Part shown: piece after piece, positions 26,768 to 34,756 of the stretch | How the letters are laid out: the number at the start of each line of letters is the position of its first letter | Position numbering within the stretch: position 1 is the first letter of the stretch | Assembly: GCA_002722565.1 (NCBI GenBank) | Contig: PBMG01000007.1 | Coordinates: forward strand, 230,423-294,422 | Direction of reading: 5' to 3' | Length of the DNA stretch: 64,000 nucleotides | Source: Acidimicrobiaceae bacterium | GTDB taxonomy: Bacteria; Actinomycetota; Acidimicrobiia; Acidimicrobiales; Poriferisodalaceae | Position numbers and translations under genes: made by a program | The notes under the pieces: generated by a model | Told to the model about the DNA's origin: nothing | The model's database searches: none | What the model saw: the letters and a program-made list of their open reading frames with translations, nothing else

Positions 26768-28899
26768 CGAAACCAATTTCTCTGCGTGAACTCGATGGTA
26801 TAAGCGTTGACCGTTTACAAGGAGTTGGTGAACAACGACGATCGTCTTTGGAACAGGTTGAGATTTATTCAGTGTTCGATCTATTGACGCATTACCCGCG
26901 CCGCTACATCGACCGGAGTCATGAGTCCAAACTTGTGGATGTCGATCCCGGTCAGCAAGTCATGATTGTTGGCGAGATCGAGAAGGTGACCTCTCGAAGG
27001 ACTCGAAATAGAAAGTCGATTGTTGAAGCGTCCTTATCTGACGAGACGGGCAGCCTAAAGTTGGTTTTCTTTAATCAAGCATGGCGCTCGAAGCAGCTTG
27101 ACGAAGGTTTAACGGTTGCCTTATTCGGTAAGGTTGACCTGTACCGGGACCAACTTCAGATGACCAATCCCGTAGTCGATTTGGTGGGAGACCGCACCGG
27201 AAGAATCGTCTCTATCTATCCTCAGTCAGGCAAGGCCGGACTTACTACTTGGGATATAGGGCGCTGGTCCACAGAAGCTCTCCGTCGATGTCAGAGCAGA
27301 AGAATCGTCGACCCTTTACCCGAAAAATACGCTCAGGAATTGGATCTACCTGGCCGAATGGATGCCTTTGAAGCGATTCATCAGCCGAACTCGATGTCGG
27401 ACGTGCTTAAAGCTAGAGACCGCCTGGTCCTAGATGAGTTATTAAGAGTGCAACTAGTTCTTCGTATGCGAAAAGTGCGACGGCTCCATCGAGCAACGGG
27501 TGTGAAACACAAGGTTGATGGCGCGCTATTAACCAAATTTGTGGATGGTCTTCCATTTGCCTTAACCGTTGCGCAAGAACAGACGATGTTGGAGATAAGC
27601 GCGGACTTGAAATCGGAGCAACCTATGCACCGGTTACTCCAAGGCGATGTTGGAGCTGGGAAGACTTTGGTGGCGATGTATGCGTTGTTAATCGCCGTCG
27701 CTGAAGGGCACCAAGGGGCTCTGATGGCTCCAACAGAAGTGTTAGCGGAGCAGCACTACATAAATCTGGCTGAACTTGCCAAGGGTCTAGAGGTGGAGGA
27801 TGCTTCGACGTTGACGGGTGCAAGGCCTGTTTCGATCAAGTTGCTCACGAATGGCGTAACAGGAAGTGATCGACAACGTGTTGTCCAAGGCATGAAGGAC
27901 GGGTCGGTCGATCTCGTTATCGGCACGCATGCTTTGATTCAAGAAGGAATTAGCTTTTCTTCGCTAAGTGTCGTTGTGGTCGATGAACAGCACCGTTTTG
28001 GGGTGGAACAGAGGTCGGTCCTTAGGGAGCAAGGGCGTGACGACGGTAAGTGGCCGCACCTGCTGGTTATGACGGCGACCCCTATACCGCGTACGGCGGC
28101 GATGACTGTCTACGGTGACTTAGATGTATCTACTCTGAATGAACTGCCGCCAGGTAGGACTCCCGTCTTGACGAATTGGATATCTGAAGATGTGCAGAGT
28201 GTGTGGAGCCATGTCCACTCTGAAGTAACCCAAGGCCGTCAGGCTTATGTCGTGTGCCCGCTGATCGAAGAGAGCGACAAGTTGGATGCAAGTTCGGCGG
28301 AGAACACCTATCTGGAACTTGTTGGTGGAGTCTTATCGAATTTGAGGGTCGGGCTGCTGCATGGGCGTCTGAACGCATCTGAAAAACAAGAAACCATGGA
28401 GGCTTTTCGGGAAGGCCAACTAGATGTGTTGGTGGCTACAACGGTTATAGAGGTCGGAGTTGATGTCCCTAATGCAACGACCATGGTGATCTTGTCTGCT
28501 GATCGGTTTGGCATTGCTCAGCTGCACCAGCTTCGAGGGCGAGTTGGTCGAGGCACCCATCAGTCGACATGCTTCCTTATCGCTGCTGACCATATTTCTG
28601 AAGACGCAAAAGCGCGTTTGTCTGCTCTCGAAGATTCGAATGATGGCTTTGCTCTTGCTGAGCGTGACTTGGAACTTAGAGGTGAAGGGACCATATTTGA
28701 GCAGCGACAATCTGGTAGAAACGATCTCAAGTTGGCATCGCTGGCACGGGATCGGATCTGGGTTGAACGAGCTCGTGACCTAGCAGAAGAACTTGTAGAT
28801 GATCGAGGCTCACTAGAAGGCCATCAGCTTTATGAAGACGAGGTCCTCTGGTTTGTTGAACGTCGTGATGATGACGCGGAGAACCTTTTGAGGAGTTAG
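26764..28899 (+). CDS. recG: ATP-dependent DNA helicase RecG
   Basis: Of 711 residues, the N-terminal wedge/OB domain (about 60-150, VMIVGEIEKVTSRRTRNRKS) is followed by Walker A LLQGDVGAGKTLVAMYALL near 286-304, the DEAH-like box VVVDEQHRFGVEQR, motif III MTATPIPRTAAMTVYGDLD, and motifs V/VI GVDVPNATTMVILSADRFG then QLHQLRGRVGRGTHQSTCFL. RecG reverses stalled forks and processes recombination junctions. It overlaps the DAK2 gene by four bases, a pairing common in actinobacteria and Firmicutes. Confidence 0.95.
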   Translation: MTKPISLRELDGISVDRLQGVGEQRRSSLEQVEIYSVFDLLTHYPRRYIDRSHESKLVDVDPGQQVMIVGEIEKVTSRRTRNRKSIVEASLSDETGSLKLVFFNQAWRSKQLDEGLTVALFGKVDLYRDQLQMTNPVVDLVGDRTGRIVSIYPQSGKAGLTTWDIGRWSTEALRRCQSRRIVDPLPEKYAQELDLPGRMDAFEAIHQPNSMSDVLKARDRLVLDELLRVQLVLRMRKVRRLHRATGVKHKVDGALLTKFVDGLPFALTVAQEQTMLEISADLKSEQPMHRLLQGDVGAGKTLVAMYALLIAVAEGHQGALMAPTEVLAEQHYINLAELAKGLEVEDASTLTGARPVSIKLLTNGVTGSDRQRVVQGMKDGSVDLVIGTHALIQEGISFSSLSVVVVDEQHRFGVEQRSVLREQGRDDGKWPHLLVMTATPIPRTAAMTVYGDLDVSTLNELPPGRTPVLTNWISEDVQSVWSHVHSEVTQGRQAYVVCPLIEESDKLDASSAENTYLELVGGVLSNLRVGLLHGRLNASEKQETMEAFREGQLDVLVATTVIEVGVDVPNATTMVILSADRFGIAQLHQLRGRVGRGTHQSTCFLIAADHISEDAKARLSALEDSNDGFALAERDLELRGEGTIFEQRQSGRNDLKLASLARDRIWVERARDLAEELVDDRGSLEGHQLYEDEVLWFVERRDDDAENLLRS

Positions 28900-28907
28900 G
28901 CCACCCT

Positions 28908-29066
28908 CTATTCGTCTTCTATGACTATGTCCCAACGGTCAAGACAGTCCCTGCAACGGTAAGCAACTACATCGCCAGGTTGAAATCCTTCGTCGGGCTC
29001 TTCGTAGCTGATGCGGCGGCACAGGCCGCCACAATCAACACAGATAATTGATTCGGGAACCTCCAT
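28908..29066 (-). CDS. 52-residue zinc-ribbon-like protein
   Basis: The minus strand from ATG 29064-29066 to TAG 28908-28910 encodes MEVPESIICVDCGGLCRRIS and, after an acidic stretch, FQPGDVVAYRCRDCLDRWDI. The two pairs CVDC (9-12) and CRDC (38-41) form a four-cysteine zinc ribbon. It lies between convergent recG, eight bases away, and divergent rsmD, 28 bases away. The function is unknown; such ribbons often bind RNA, DNA or protein partners. Confidence 0.7.
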   Translation of the reverse strand: MEVPESIICVDCGGLCRRISYEEPDEGFQPGDVVAYRCRDCLDRWDIVIEDE

Positions 29067-29094
29067 CTCAACAGTCTGCCGTTATTGTCATCGC

Positions 29095-29616
29095 ATGCGC
29101 ATTGTCGGAGGCGAATTGAGTGGTCGACGAATTTTAGCGCCACAAAATGGAAAGGCCCGTCCCACGTCTGACCGCGCGCGTGAGGCAATTTTCAACATGT
29201 TGTTCAGTCTTGGCTTTCCCTCGGGGTGTCGAGTTGTCGATTTGTTTGCTGGCTCAGGAGCGCTTGGTTTGGAGGCTTTGTCAAGGGGCGCTGACGAGAC
29301 GATCTTCGTGGATAGCGACGCTGTGGCGTGTAGGACCATTAGCCAGAATCTGGAAACTTTGGGGTTACAAGGTCAGGTAATTCACGGGGATGCCCTCCAG
29401 CGGCTTGCGTCACTCAATGTTGATTTGGTGTTGGCGGACCCTCCCTACGGATATGAAGGCTGGAACGAGTTGCTGGAACTAGCAGGTCAAGCTTTAGTAG
29501 TTGCCGAAAGTGATGTGCCGCTCGGTTCTTTTCCGGGTTGGGAACTGTTGCGGAGTCGAACTTATGGAAAGTCTGTTGTGACGATTTTGAGCTGTAACGG
29601 CACAAATATGTCCTGA
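29095..29616 (+). CDS. rsmD: 16S rRNA (guanine966-N2)-methyltransferase RsmD
   Basis: The start at 29095 gives MRIVGGELSGRRILAPQNGK, the standard RsmD opening; the frame is open further upstream but that part is not conserved. The SAM-binding motif is VVDLFAGSGALGLEALSRGA and the catalytic motif is LADPPYG (DPPY). It has 173 residues, close to the usual 180-190. It methylates G966 of 16S rRNA in the 30S subunit. RsmD next to coaD is a widespread pairing; coaD begins 91 bases downstream. Confidence 0.93.
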   Translation: MRIVGGELSGRRILAPQNGKARPTSDRAREAIFNMLFSLGFPSGCRVVDLFAGSGALGLEALSRGADETIFVDSDAVACRTISQNLETLGLQGQVIHGDALQRLASLNVDLVLADPPYGYEGWNELLELAGQALVVAESDVPLGSFPGWELLRSRTYGKSVVTILSCNGTNMS

Positions 29617-29707
29617 ATTGTGTGAATTTGAAGGATTGACAGTGGAGGATTCCCTCCAGGGTCGGTACCGTTTCATATAGCCCGAAGCGCTAGGCGAGGA
29701 GACTCTC

Positions 29708-30187
29708 GTGGTCAAGGTTCTGTACCCAGGCTCTTTTGATCCTGTCCATAACGGCCACATGGAGATCTGTGCGACGGCGAGTCGCCTTTTTGATCACGTA
29801 GTAGTTGCTGCTATGAGGAATCCCCAGAAGTCATCTCCTTTCTTCACTGACGAAGAGCGCGCGGAGATGCTTACTGAAGCTTGCGAACATCTAAGTAACG
29901 TTGAAGTTGTTCAGTTCGGCGAGCTAGTAGTCGACTTAGCAAGTCGGTTAGAGGTTGATTTCATACTTAAAGGGCTGAGAGGTTCAGCAGACTTTGAGTC
30001 AGAACTCCAGATGGCCCAAATGAACAAATCCGTGAGCGGAGTTGAAACACTGTTTCTGCCGTCTACTAGTGATAATGCGTTTGTAGCATCGAAGTACATT
30101 CGGGACATCACCCGTTTTGGGACAGACTGTTCGCATCTCGTGCCGGGATCGGTTGCGAAGCGCCTCCGAGAAAAGATGCCCAAGTGA
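29708..30187 (+). CDS. coaD: Phosphopantetheine adenylyltransferase
   Basis: This 159-residue protein opens VKVLYPGSFDPVHNGHMEIC with the nucleotidyl-transferase HNGH motif. RRSADFESELQMAQMN-type segment (here LRGSADFESELQMAQMNKSV) and the C-terminal SKYIRDITRFGTDCSHLVP (family form SSxxIR) follow. It joins ATP to 4'-phosphopantetheine to make dephospho-CoA, the penultimate step of CoA synthesis. GTG start after GAGGAGACTCTC. Its stop overlaps the next GTG (GTGA). Confidence 0.95.
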   Translation: MVKVLYPGSFDPVHNGHMEICATASRLFDHVVVAAMRNPQKSSPFFTDEERAEMLTEACEHLSNVEVVQFGELVVDLASRLEVDFILKGLRGSADFESELQMAQMNKSVSGVETLFLPSTSDNAFVASKYIRDITRFGTDCSHLVPGSVAKRLREKMPK

Positions 30188-30729
30188 CGGAAACTGCTCC
30201 ATTGAGCGGCCCTGGCGTTGAGGCCCTTGTGCAGCGGGTTATTGATGTGATTAATGCCGCTCGGCCGATGCCACTCTCCACATCTGTCATGGTTAGTCGT
30301 GATGAGATCACTGAATTGTTAGAAGCCGCATTGTTGGAATTGCCAGAGGAAGTCCGAGAAGCCCGATGGCTATTAAAGGAACGCGAGGAGCTTCTTTCCA
30401 AAGCGCGGGTTGACGCCGGATTAGTAATTGAGGAGGCGCGAACTCGAGTAGCGCAGATGGTCCAGAGGACAGAAGTCGTTCGGTCTGCCGAACGAAAGGC
30501 ACGACAAATGGTTGAGCAAGCCGAATCTCAAGCTCGTAGAAGACAACATGAAGTAGACGATTATTGCGAGCAACGACTCGAGCAGTTTGCTAGTGCTTTA
30601 GAGAAAGTCCAAGGCGCTGTAGTCAACGCGAGGACGAAATTGCAGCCAAGCATGCCAGTGGTAGAGGCGGTTGAACCGGATCCGGAACCAAGTTCAGGTC
30701 CTGAAGTTTTTGACCAGGACGAGATTTGA
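30184..30729 (+). CDS. sepIVA: SepIVA-like coiled-coil protein (DivIVA-related)
   Basis: This 181-residue protein has AARPMPLSTSVMVSRDEITE near 21-40, then LPEEVREARWLLKEREELLS, a long coiled coil (about 55-125) rich in Arg, Glu and Gln, and YCEQRLEQFASALEKVQGAV near 121-140. These match the ends of mycobacterial SepIVA (ARxxPM..., CDxYVDxKLxxFExxL), a DivIVA-domain factor in septation and polar growth, but the coiled coil is shorter. The position between coaD and DUF177, ahead of rnc and smc, is the same as in Mycobacterium. GTG start overlaps coaD; its own end overlaps the next gene. Confidence 0.65.
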   Translation: MTETAPLSGPGVEALVQRVIDVINAARPMPLSTSVMVSRDEITELLEAALLELPEEVREARWLLKEREELLSKARVDAGLVIEEARTRVAQMVQRTEVVRSAERKARQMVEQAESQARRRQHEVDDYCEQRLEQFASALEKVQGAVVNARTKLQPSMPVVEAVEPDPEPSSGPEVFDQDEI

Positions 30730-31280
30730 GAGATTTAGGCTCACATTCTGAGCTGAGATTTCCGCTGGAGAGGTTGCAACGATCTGAGCCTGCCAGAACC
30801 TGGAATGTCGAAGTGCCAATAGCGTTATTGGAAGATCTTGGTGCCCCTTTGCAGGTTGGTGATGTCGCCCTAGTTCCTGAAGAGGCTGCTGTGGTCGAGC
30901 TCGTGTTCGATCAAGTACATGGGGGAGTTACCGTAAATGGCAAGATTTCAGTTGTTTGGCACGCTGAGTGTTCACGTTGCTTGAGTGAAGTTGATGGGTT
31001 AGCGGTAGCCGAGATCGAAGAGCTATTTGAGGAGAATCCTCAAGAAGGTGAGTCCTACCAACTGGGAGAGGAATTCATTGATCTGGAGCCGATGGTTAGA
31101 GACGCTGTCTTGCTCGAGTTACCCGTTGGCGTTATTCGCTGTTCCGCTATCGAAGAATGTTTGGAGTCAGCACCTACCTACTTGGGCTCAGAAGATGACC
31201 TTGGTGGAAGTCAGGAGAGTAACGAAATGAAGGATCCGCGTTGGGCGGTCCTTGATGAGCTCAAATTTGAAGGCGAGTAG
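30726..31280 (+). CDS. yceD: DUF177 / YceD-family protein
   Basis: This 184-residue protein contains WHAECSRCLSEVDGLAVAEI (the CxxC of DUF177), an acidic stretch EELFEENPQEGESYQLGEEF, then IDLEPMVRDAVLLELPVGVI and IRCSAIEECLESAP. YceD family proteins precede rpmF almost everywhere and are linked to large-subunit assembly or 23S rRNA levels; the exact role is unsettled. The TTG start at 30726 overlaps the previous stop (TTGA). Unusually, 210 bases separate it from rpmF. Confidence 0.88.
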   Translation: MRDLGSHSELRFPLERLQRSEPARTWNVEVPIALLEDLGAPLQVGDVALVPEEAAVVELVFDQVHGGVTVNGKISVVWHAECSRCLSEVDGLAVAEIEELFEENPQEGESYQLGEEFIDLEPMVRDAVLLELPVGVIRCSAIEECLESAPTYLGSEDDLGGSQESNEMKDPRWAVLDELKFEGE

Positions 31281-31490
31281 AGAAGCTGCGAGCGCAATTC
31301 CAGAGATGATGCATGGAACGACAGTAGGAGGTCGATTTCTCTTCAGGTAGCCTCTTGTATCTGCGTCGCTAGTTCTGACGCACCTGAAACCGACAATATG
31401 TGCTGCAAGTAGGCCCCGGTCTTTGGCACTAGATCGGCTTATATCCGTAAGCTTGGCAAATAGAGCTGAGCCCATTCCCTGAGGTTGACG

Positions 31491-31670
31491 ATGGCTGTCC
31501 CAAAGAAAAAGACTTCCAAGTCAAAAACACGTAGCCGTCGAGCCGCAGCATGGAAGCTTCGACCCTCCTCGCGTAGTTCCTGCCCACGTTGTGGCACGGC
31601 AAAATTACCGCATCGAGTTTGTGGTAATTGCGGATGGTACGCCGGCCGTCAAGCTGTCGAAGTCAACTAA
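31491..31670 (+). CDS. rpmF: 50S ribosomal protein L32
   Basis: This 59-residue protein opens MAVPKKKTSKSKTRSRRAAA and carries CPRCGTAKLPHRVCGNCGWY, the four-cysteine zinc site of the C+ form of L32. The ATG at 31491 is the conserved start; an in-frame TTG six bases upstream is less likely, and CCTGAGG lies before it. It sits ahead of plsX, the normal rpmF-plsX order. Confidence 0.95.
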   Translation: MAVPKKKTSKSKTRSRRAAAWKLRPSSRSSCPRCGTAKLPHRVCGNCGWYAGRQAVEVN

Positions 31671-31688
31671 CGGAACAGCGAGATCTCG

Positions 31689-32654
31689 GTGAAACCGATT
31701 GTTCTCGATGCGATGGGGGGCGATAATGCGCCATCGGTCGTTGTCGAAGGCGCTCGCGAGGCACTGAGCTGTGGCATCCCAGTTGAATTAGTTGGTGATC
31801 CCGATCGTCTTCCAAACACTGATGACATAAGGGTGCATCCGGCTCTGCAAGTAATAGAGATGGACGACGAGCCTGGCCGAGCAATAAGAACTAAAAAAGA
31901 TTCGTCCATAGTGCGAGCTGCCGAATGTGTCCGGGATGGGCAAGCGTCGGCCATGGTAAGTGCAGGAAATACCGGAGCTGTAGCTGCCGCAGCGTTATTG
32001 CGAATGAAACGACTTAGAGGGGTTAACCGCCCGGCTATCGCCACCACAATTCCAGTTCCAGGGCGCGCCCCAAAAATTCTGCTTGACTCAGGTGCGATGG
32101 CCGATTGTCAACCTGATTGGTTGCATCAGTTCGCGCGTATGGGTTCAGCTTTTGCGCAGGTTCGCTACGAGGTAAGTTCGCCTCGTATCGGGTTGGTCTC
32201 GATCGGTGAGGAACCCGAAAAAGGAAATCAGCTGGTTAAAGAGACCCACCACCTACTGGCAGATGATTCAACAATCAATTTCATCGGAAATGTTGAAGGT
32301 CGTGATGTGCTTGGTGACGATGTCGATGTTCTCGTGGCTGATGGTTTCACTGGAAATGTCATCCTTAAAACCCTGGAAGGAACAGTCCAGTTTCTCGTCA
32401 ACCAAATTATTTCAGCGCTGACTGCCGATGAAGCAGCTGGGGTAGGAGCTGAAGCTTTGGGTCATCTGGCGCCGATCGCCAGCGAACTTAACCCTGATGC
32501 GGTCGGGGGAGCAATGTTGCTAGGGGTAAATGGGGTAACGATAATCAGTCACGGGTCAGCTAGCCCGACTGCAATTCTCAACGCCTGCAAAGTCGCTCAG
32601 GACATGGTTGAGCGTGACCTGGTAGGTGAACTGGCCGCAGCAGTCAGCCTGTAG
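31689..32654 (+). CDS. plsX: Phosphate acyltransferase PlsX
   Basis: This 321-residue protein begins VLDAMGGDNAPSVVVEGARE and continues with SMVSAGNTGAVAAAALLRMK, PKILLDSGAMADCQPDWLHQ, IGLVSIGEEPEKGNQLVKE, VLVADGFTGNVILKTLEG and VNGVTIISHGSASPTAILNA, all conserved PlsX blocks. It makes acyl-phosphate from acyl-ACP for the first acylation in phospholipid synthesis, peripherally on the membrane. GTG start 18 bases after rpmF. The acp gene follows, with a regulated-looking promoter between. Confidence 0.95.
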   Translation: MKPIVLDAMGGDNAPSVVVEGAREALSCGIPVELVGDPDRLPNTDDIRVHPALQVIEMDDEPGRAIRTKKDSSIVRAAECVRDGQASAMVSAGNTGAVAAAALLRMKRLRGVNRPAIATTIPVPGRAPKILLDSGAMADCQPDWLHQFARMGSAFAQVRYEVSSPRIGLVSIGEEPEKGNQLVKETHHLLADDSTINFIGNVEGRDVLGDDVDVLVADGFTGNVILKTLEGTVQFLVNQIISALTADEAAGVGAEALGHLAPIASELNPDAVGGAMLLGVNGVTIISHGSASPTAILNACKVAQDMVERDLVGELAAAVSL

Positions 32655-32666
32655 ACCGTCCCGATA

Positions 32667-32734
32667 AATCACTTAAAGTGATTCTCAACTTCTAAATATC
32701 ACTTAAAGTAGTAAATTACGGCATCTGCTATGGT
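32667..32734 (+). promoter_or_regulatory. Duplicated palindromic operator and promoter upstream of acp
   Basis: AATCACTTAAAGTGATT (32667-32683) is a palindrome of 8-bp arms around one central base. The core ATCACTTAAAGT is repeated at 32698-32709, exactly 30 bp downstream, or about three helix turns. TGCTATGGT (32726-32734) looks like an extended -10 element, and the second repeat falls on the -35 position. The layout suits a repressor binding the same helix face and controlling the acyl carrier protein gene. Confidence 0.55.
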
Positions 32735-32767
32735 GGTCTGACGTAAACCAGTTGCGTAGGAGTGCCC

Positions 32768-33058
32768 TTGCCCGCCGAAACACATGTCGAACAGAGTCCA
32801 CCCAATCGCGATGGGGTTTTTAGCATTATCCGCGATCAGCTATCAGACATCCTTGAGATTGACCCTTCTCGAGTTGCGGAATCGTCGTCTTTCGTGGAAG
32901 ACCTTGAAGCCGACTCGCTTGCCCTCATCGAATTAGTCGAGGGGCTAGAGGAAGAGCTTTCGGAACGAACCGTAGGATTTCGCATTGAAGACGAAGATCT
33001 AGAAGATCTGAAAACCGTGCGCGACGCTATCGACTACGTGATGGCGCGAATTGGCTGA
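32768..33058 (+). CDS. acpP: Acyl carrier protein
   Basis: This 96-residue protein has EDLEADSLALIELVEGLEEE, with the phosphopantetheine-bearing serine at about residue 50 in the DSL motif, and an acidic four-helix pattern ending EDEDLEDLKTVRDAIDYVMA. It carries growing acyl chains in fatty-acid synthesis. TTG at 32768 is preferred because AGGAG (32758-32762) lies five bases upstream; an in-frame GTG at 32762 overlaps the ribosome site. The N-terminus is about 18 residues longer than E. coli AcpP. It lies between plsX and rnc, as usual. Confidence 0.9.
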   Translation: MPAETHVEQSPPNRDGVFSIIRDQLSDILEIDPSRVAESSSFVEDLEADSLALIELVEGLEEELSERTVGFRIEDEDLEDLKTVRDAIDYVMARIG

Positions 33059-33794
33059 GACGTTGAGGTCAGAAGACCAGTTCCGCGCATTAGCTGACCG
33101 AATCGAATATTCCTTCAGTGACGACAGCCTTCTATTGCTAGCGATGTCGCACCGAAGTTGGTGCGCTGAACGTAACAATTCTCCCTCAAACGAGCGTTTA
33201 GAACTCCTAGGGGACGCTGTGTTAGGGCACTGCGTAACCGATCATCTATATCGAACACATCCCGAATGGACCGAGGGAGAACTTGCTCAAGCAAGATCGG
33301 CAGTTGTAAATGCTGCAAGCCTGGCTGTGGTGGCTAAACATTACCGATTAGGTCACGCTCTGCTACTGGGGATTGGAGAAGATCGTTCTGGAGGTCGAGA
33401 AAAAGCTTCGCTTTTATGTGATGCCTTCGAAGCTCTTCTAGGAGCTATGTATCTCGATGGTGGACTGGAAATAGCCCAACGTTTCATTCTCGAGGCATTG
33501 GGGGAACGCATAGAGGCCGTTTCAGCCGACCCTGGTGTCGGAGATGCGAAAACTCGTTTACAAGAATTTGTGGTCCGGGCCTACGGAGACTCCCCAAATT
33601 ACGCCCTATTGGAGAGCGGACCTGATCACGACAAACGCTTCCACGCCACAGTGGCGTATGGAGGTTCAATCCATGGTGAAGGCCAAGGAACTTCTAAAAA
33701 GCAGGCCGAACAGGCTGCTGCCGAGGCCGCATGGACTGAAGTTCAATTAGCTGAAGAGATCGACCAACCAATCAACCAACCAAGGGAAATCTAA
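33051..33794 (+). CDS. rnc: Ribonuclease III
   Basis: Of 247 residues, the signature is NERLELLGDAVLGHCVTDHL (ERLEFLGDAVL type) with catalytic acidic residues, a second set is LLCDAFEALLGAMYLDGGLE, and a C-terminal double-strand RNA-binding domain (about 165-235) contains DAKTRLQEFV and HGEGQGTSKKQAEQAAAEAA. It cuts double-stranded RNA, including rRNA precursors and hairpins such as those between genes in this window. TTG start overlaps the acp stop. The C-terminal tail repeats DQPINQP. Confidence 0.94.
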   Translation: MAETLRSEDQFRALADRIEYSFSDDSLLLLAMSHRSWCAERNNSPSNERLELLGDAVLGHCVTDHLYRTHPEWTEGELAQARSAVVNAASLAVVAKHYRLGHALLLGIGEDRSGGREKASLLCDAFEALLGAMYLDGGLEIAQRFILEALGERIEAVSADPGVGDAKTRLQEFVVRAYGDSPNYALLESGPDHDKRFHATVAYGGSIHGEGQGTSKKQAEQAAAEAAWTEVQLAEEIDQPINQPREI

Positions 33795-33796
33795 AC

Positions 33797-34627
33797 ATGT
33801 TGGAACTGCCTGAGCTGGAAACTGTTCGCCGCGACTTAGATCGGGAAGTCGGTGGCTTGAAAATCAAAGAAGTAGATGTGATTGGAGCCAAGCGCCTGAT
33901 CCCGGGTCAAGCCAACAAGACCGGTCTGACCAAAGCGCTATCAGGTCGCAAGATTTCCTCGGTGACGCGTGTAGGTACTTTGCTTTGCCTGCAAGTTGGT
34001 AATGGTCAATCGTTGGTTCTCAACCTTGGCCCTGGCGGGTCTTTGCAAAGAGCAGCCAATAAAGATGACCGGGAATCTGACACTCAGCTAATAATCGGAT
34101 TTACCCAGAAGGGGCAGTTGCGCCTTGTTGACAGCGAGAAAAGTGCGACGGTGACGTTGGTTGACAATGAGGAGATGAGCCAAATCTTTCCTGAAGTTGA
34201 TGAGCTTGGTTTCGACCCAGTGGATGAGCCGATTTCGTGGACTGACTTTGGAGGTCGATTGTTGGAACGCGACACCAAACTACGTCCGCTTTTAATGGAT
34301 CAAACTTTCATCGTTGGGTTAGGCCCTATCTATAGCGACGAAATTCTGCATGCAGCGCTGCTTCGTCACGACAGAATCGCGAATCAACTGATTACCCAAG
34401 AAATTCGGAGGTTGTACAGAGCGATAGTGGAGACAATTCATAACGCCGTGAAACATCGTGGTGTGAGTCTTGATGGAGGTCGCGACGTCTTTGGCGAACC
34501 GGGAGGGTATGACGAGTATCTAGAGGTATATGGCAGAGGCGGAGAGCGAAGCAGAAATGGGCGTGGAGATGTTCTCACGGCAAGAGTTGGCGGAACCACC
34601 CACTACTACTGTGACTACCAGGTATAG
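33797..34627 (+). CDS. Degenerate Fpg/MutM-family protein, probably not a glycosylase
   Basis: This 276-residue protein has the Fpg fold (MLELPELETVRRDLDREVGG; DQTFIVGLGPIYSDEILHAA; YDEYLEVYGRGGE) in the normal rnc-fpg-smc position, but key residues are lost. The catalytic N-terminal proline after Met is leucine. The lysine of the KxxLL strand is glycine (RVGTLLCLQ). GNIY is GPIY. The zinc finger keeps one of four cysteines (GERSRNGRG ... YYCDYQV), and its arginine is threonine (VGGTTHYYC). DNA glycosylase/lyase activity is therefore unlikely; DNA binding or a structural role may remain (inference). Confidence 0.8.
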   Translation: MLELPELETVRRDLDREVGGLKIKEVDVIGAKRLIPGQANKTGLTKALSGRKISSVTRVGTLLCLQVGNGQSLVLNLGPGGSLQRAANKDDRESDTQLIIGFTQKGQLRLVDSEKSATVTLVDNEEMSQIFPEVDELGFDPVDEPISWTDFGGRLLERDTKLRPLLMDQTFIVGLGPIYSDEILHAALLRHDRIANQLITQEIRRLYRAIVETIHNAVKHRGVSLDGGRDVFGEPGGYDEYLEVYGRGGERSRNGRGDVLTARVGGTTHYYCDYQV

Positions 34628-34756
34628 AAGCTAAATTTTGGGTTCAAATCAAATACCTGCCTAGGGGTCAACCAATCATCGCCAACGAGAGGGCATGATG
34701 TCGGAGTACCACTGATGTTGGTGGTGCCATATCGTTCTCCGGGCAGGTCAATACTA

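Noticed and set aside
31188-31475. Reverse 95-residue frame between DUF177 and rpmF with one hydrophobic stretch
   Set aside because: It overlaps the end of the DUF177 gene antisense, matches no family I know, and has no supporting neighbour; the 210-base gap remains unexplained.
31281-31490. Possible tRNA or small RNA gene in the DUF177-rpmF gap
   Set aside because: No T-loop consensus or cloverleaf pairing on either strand.
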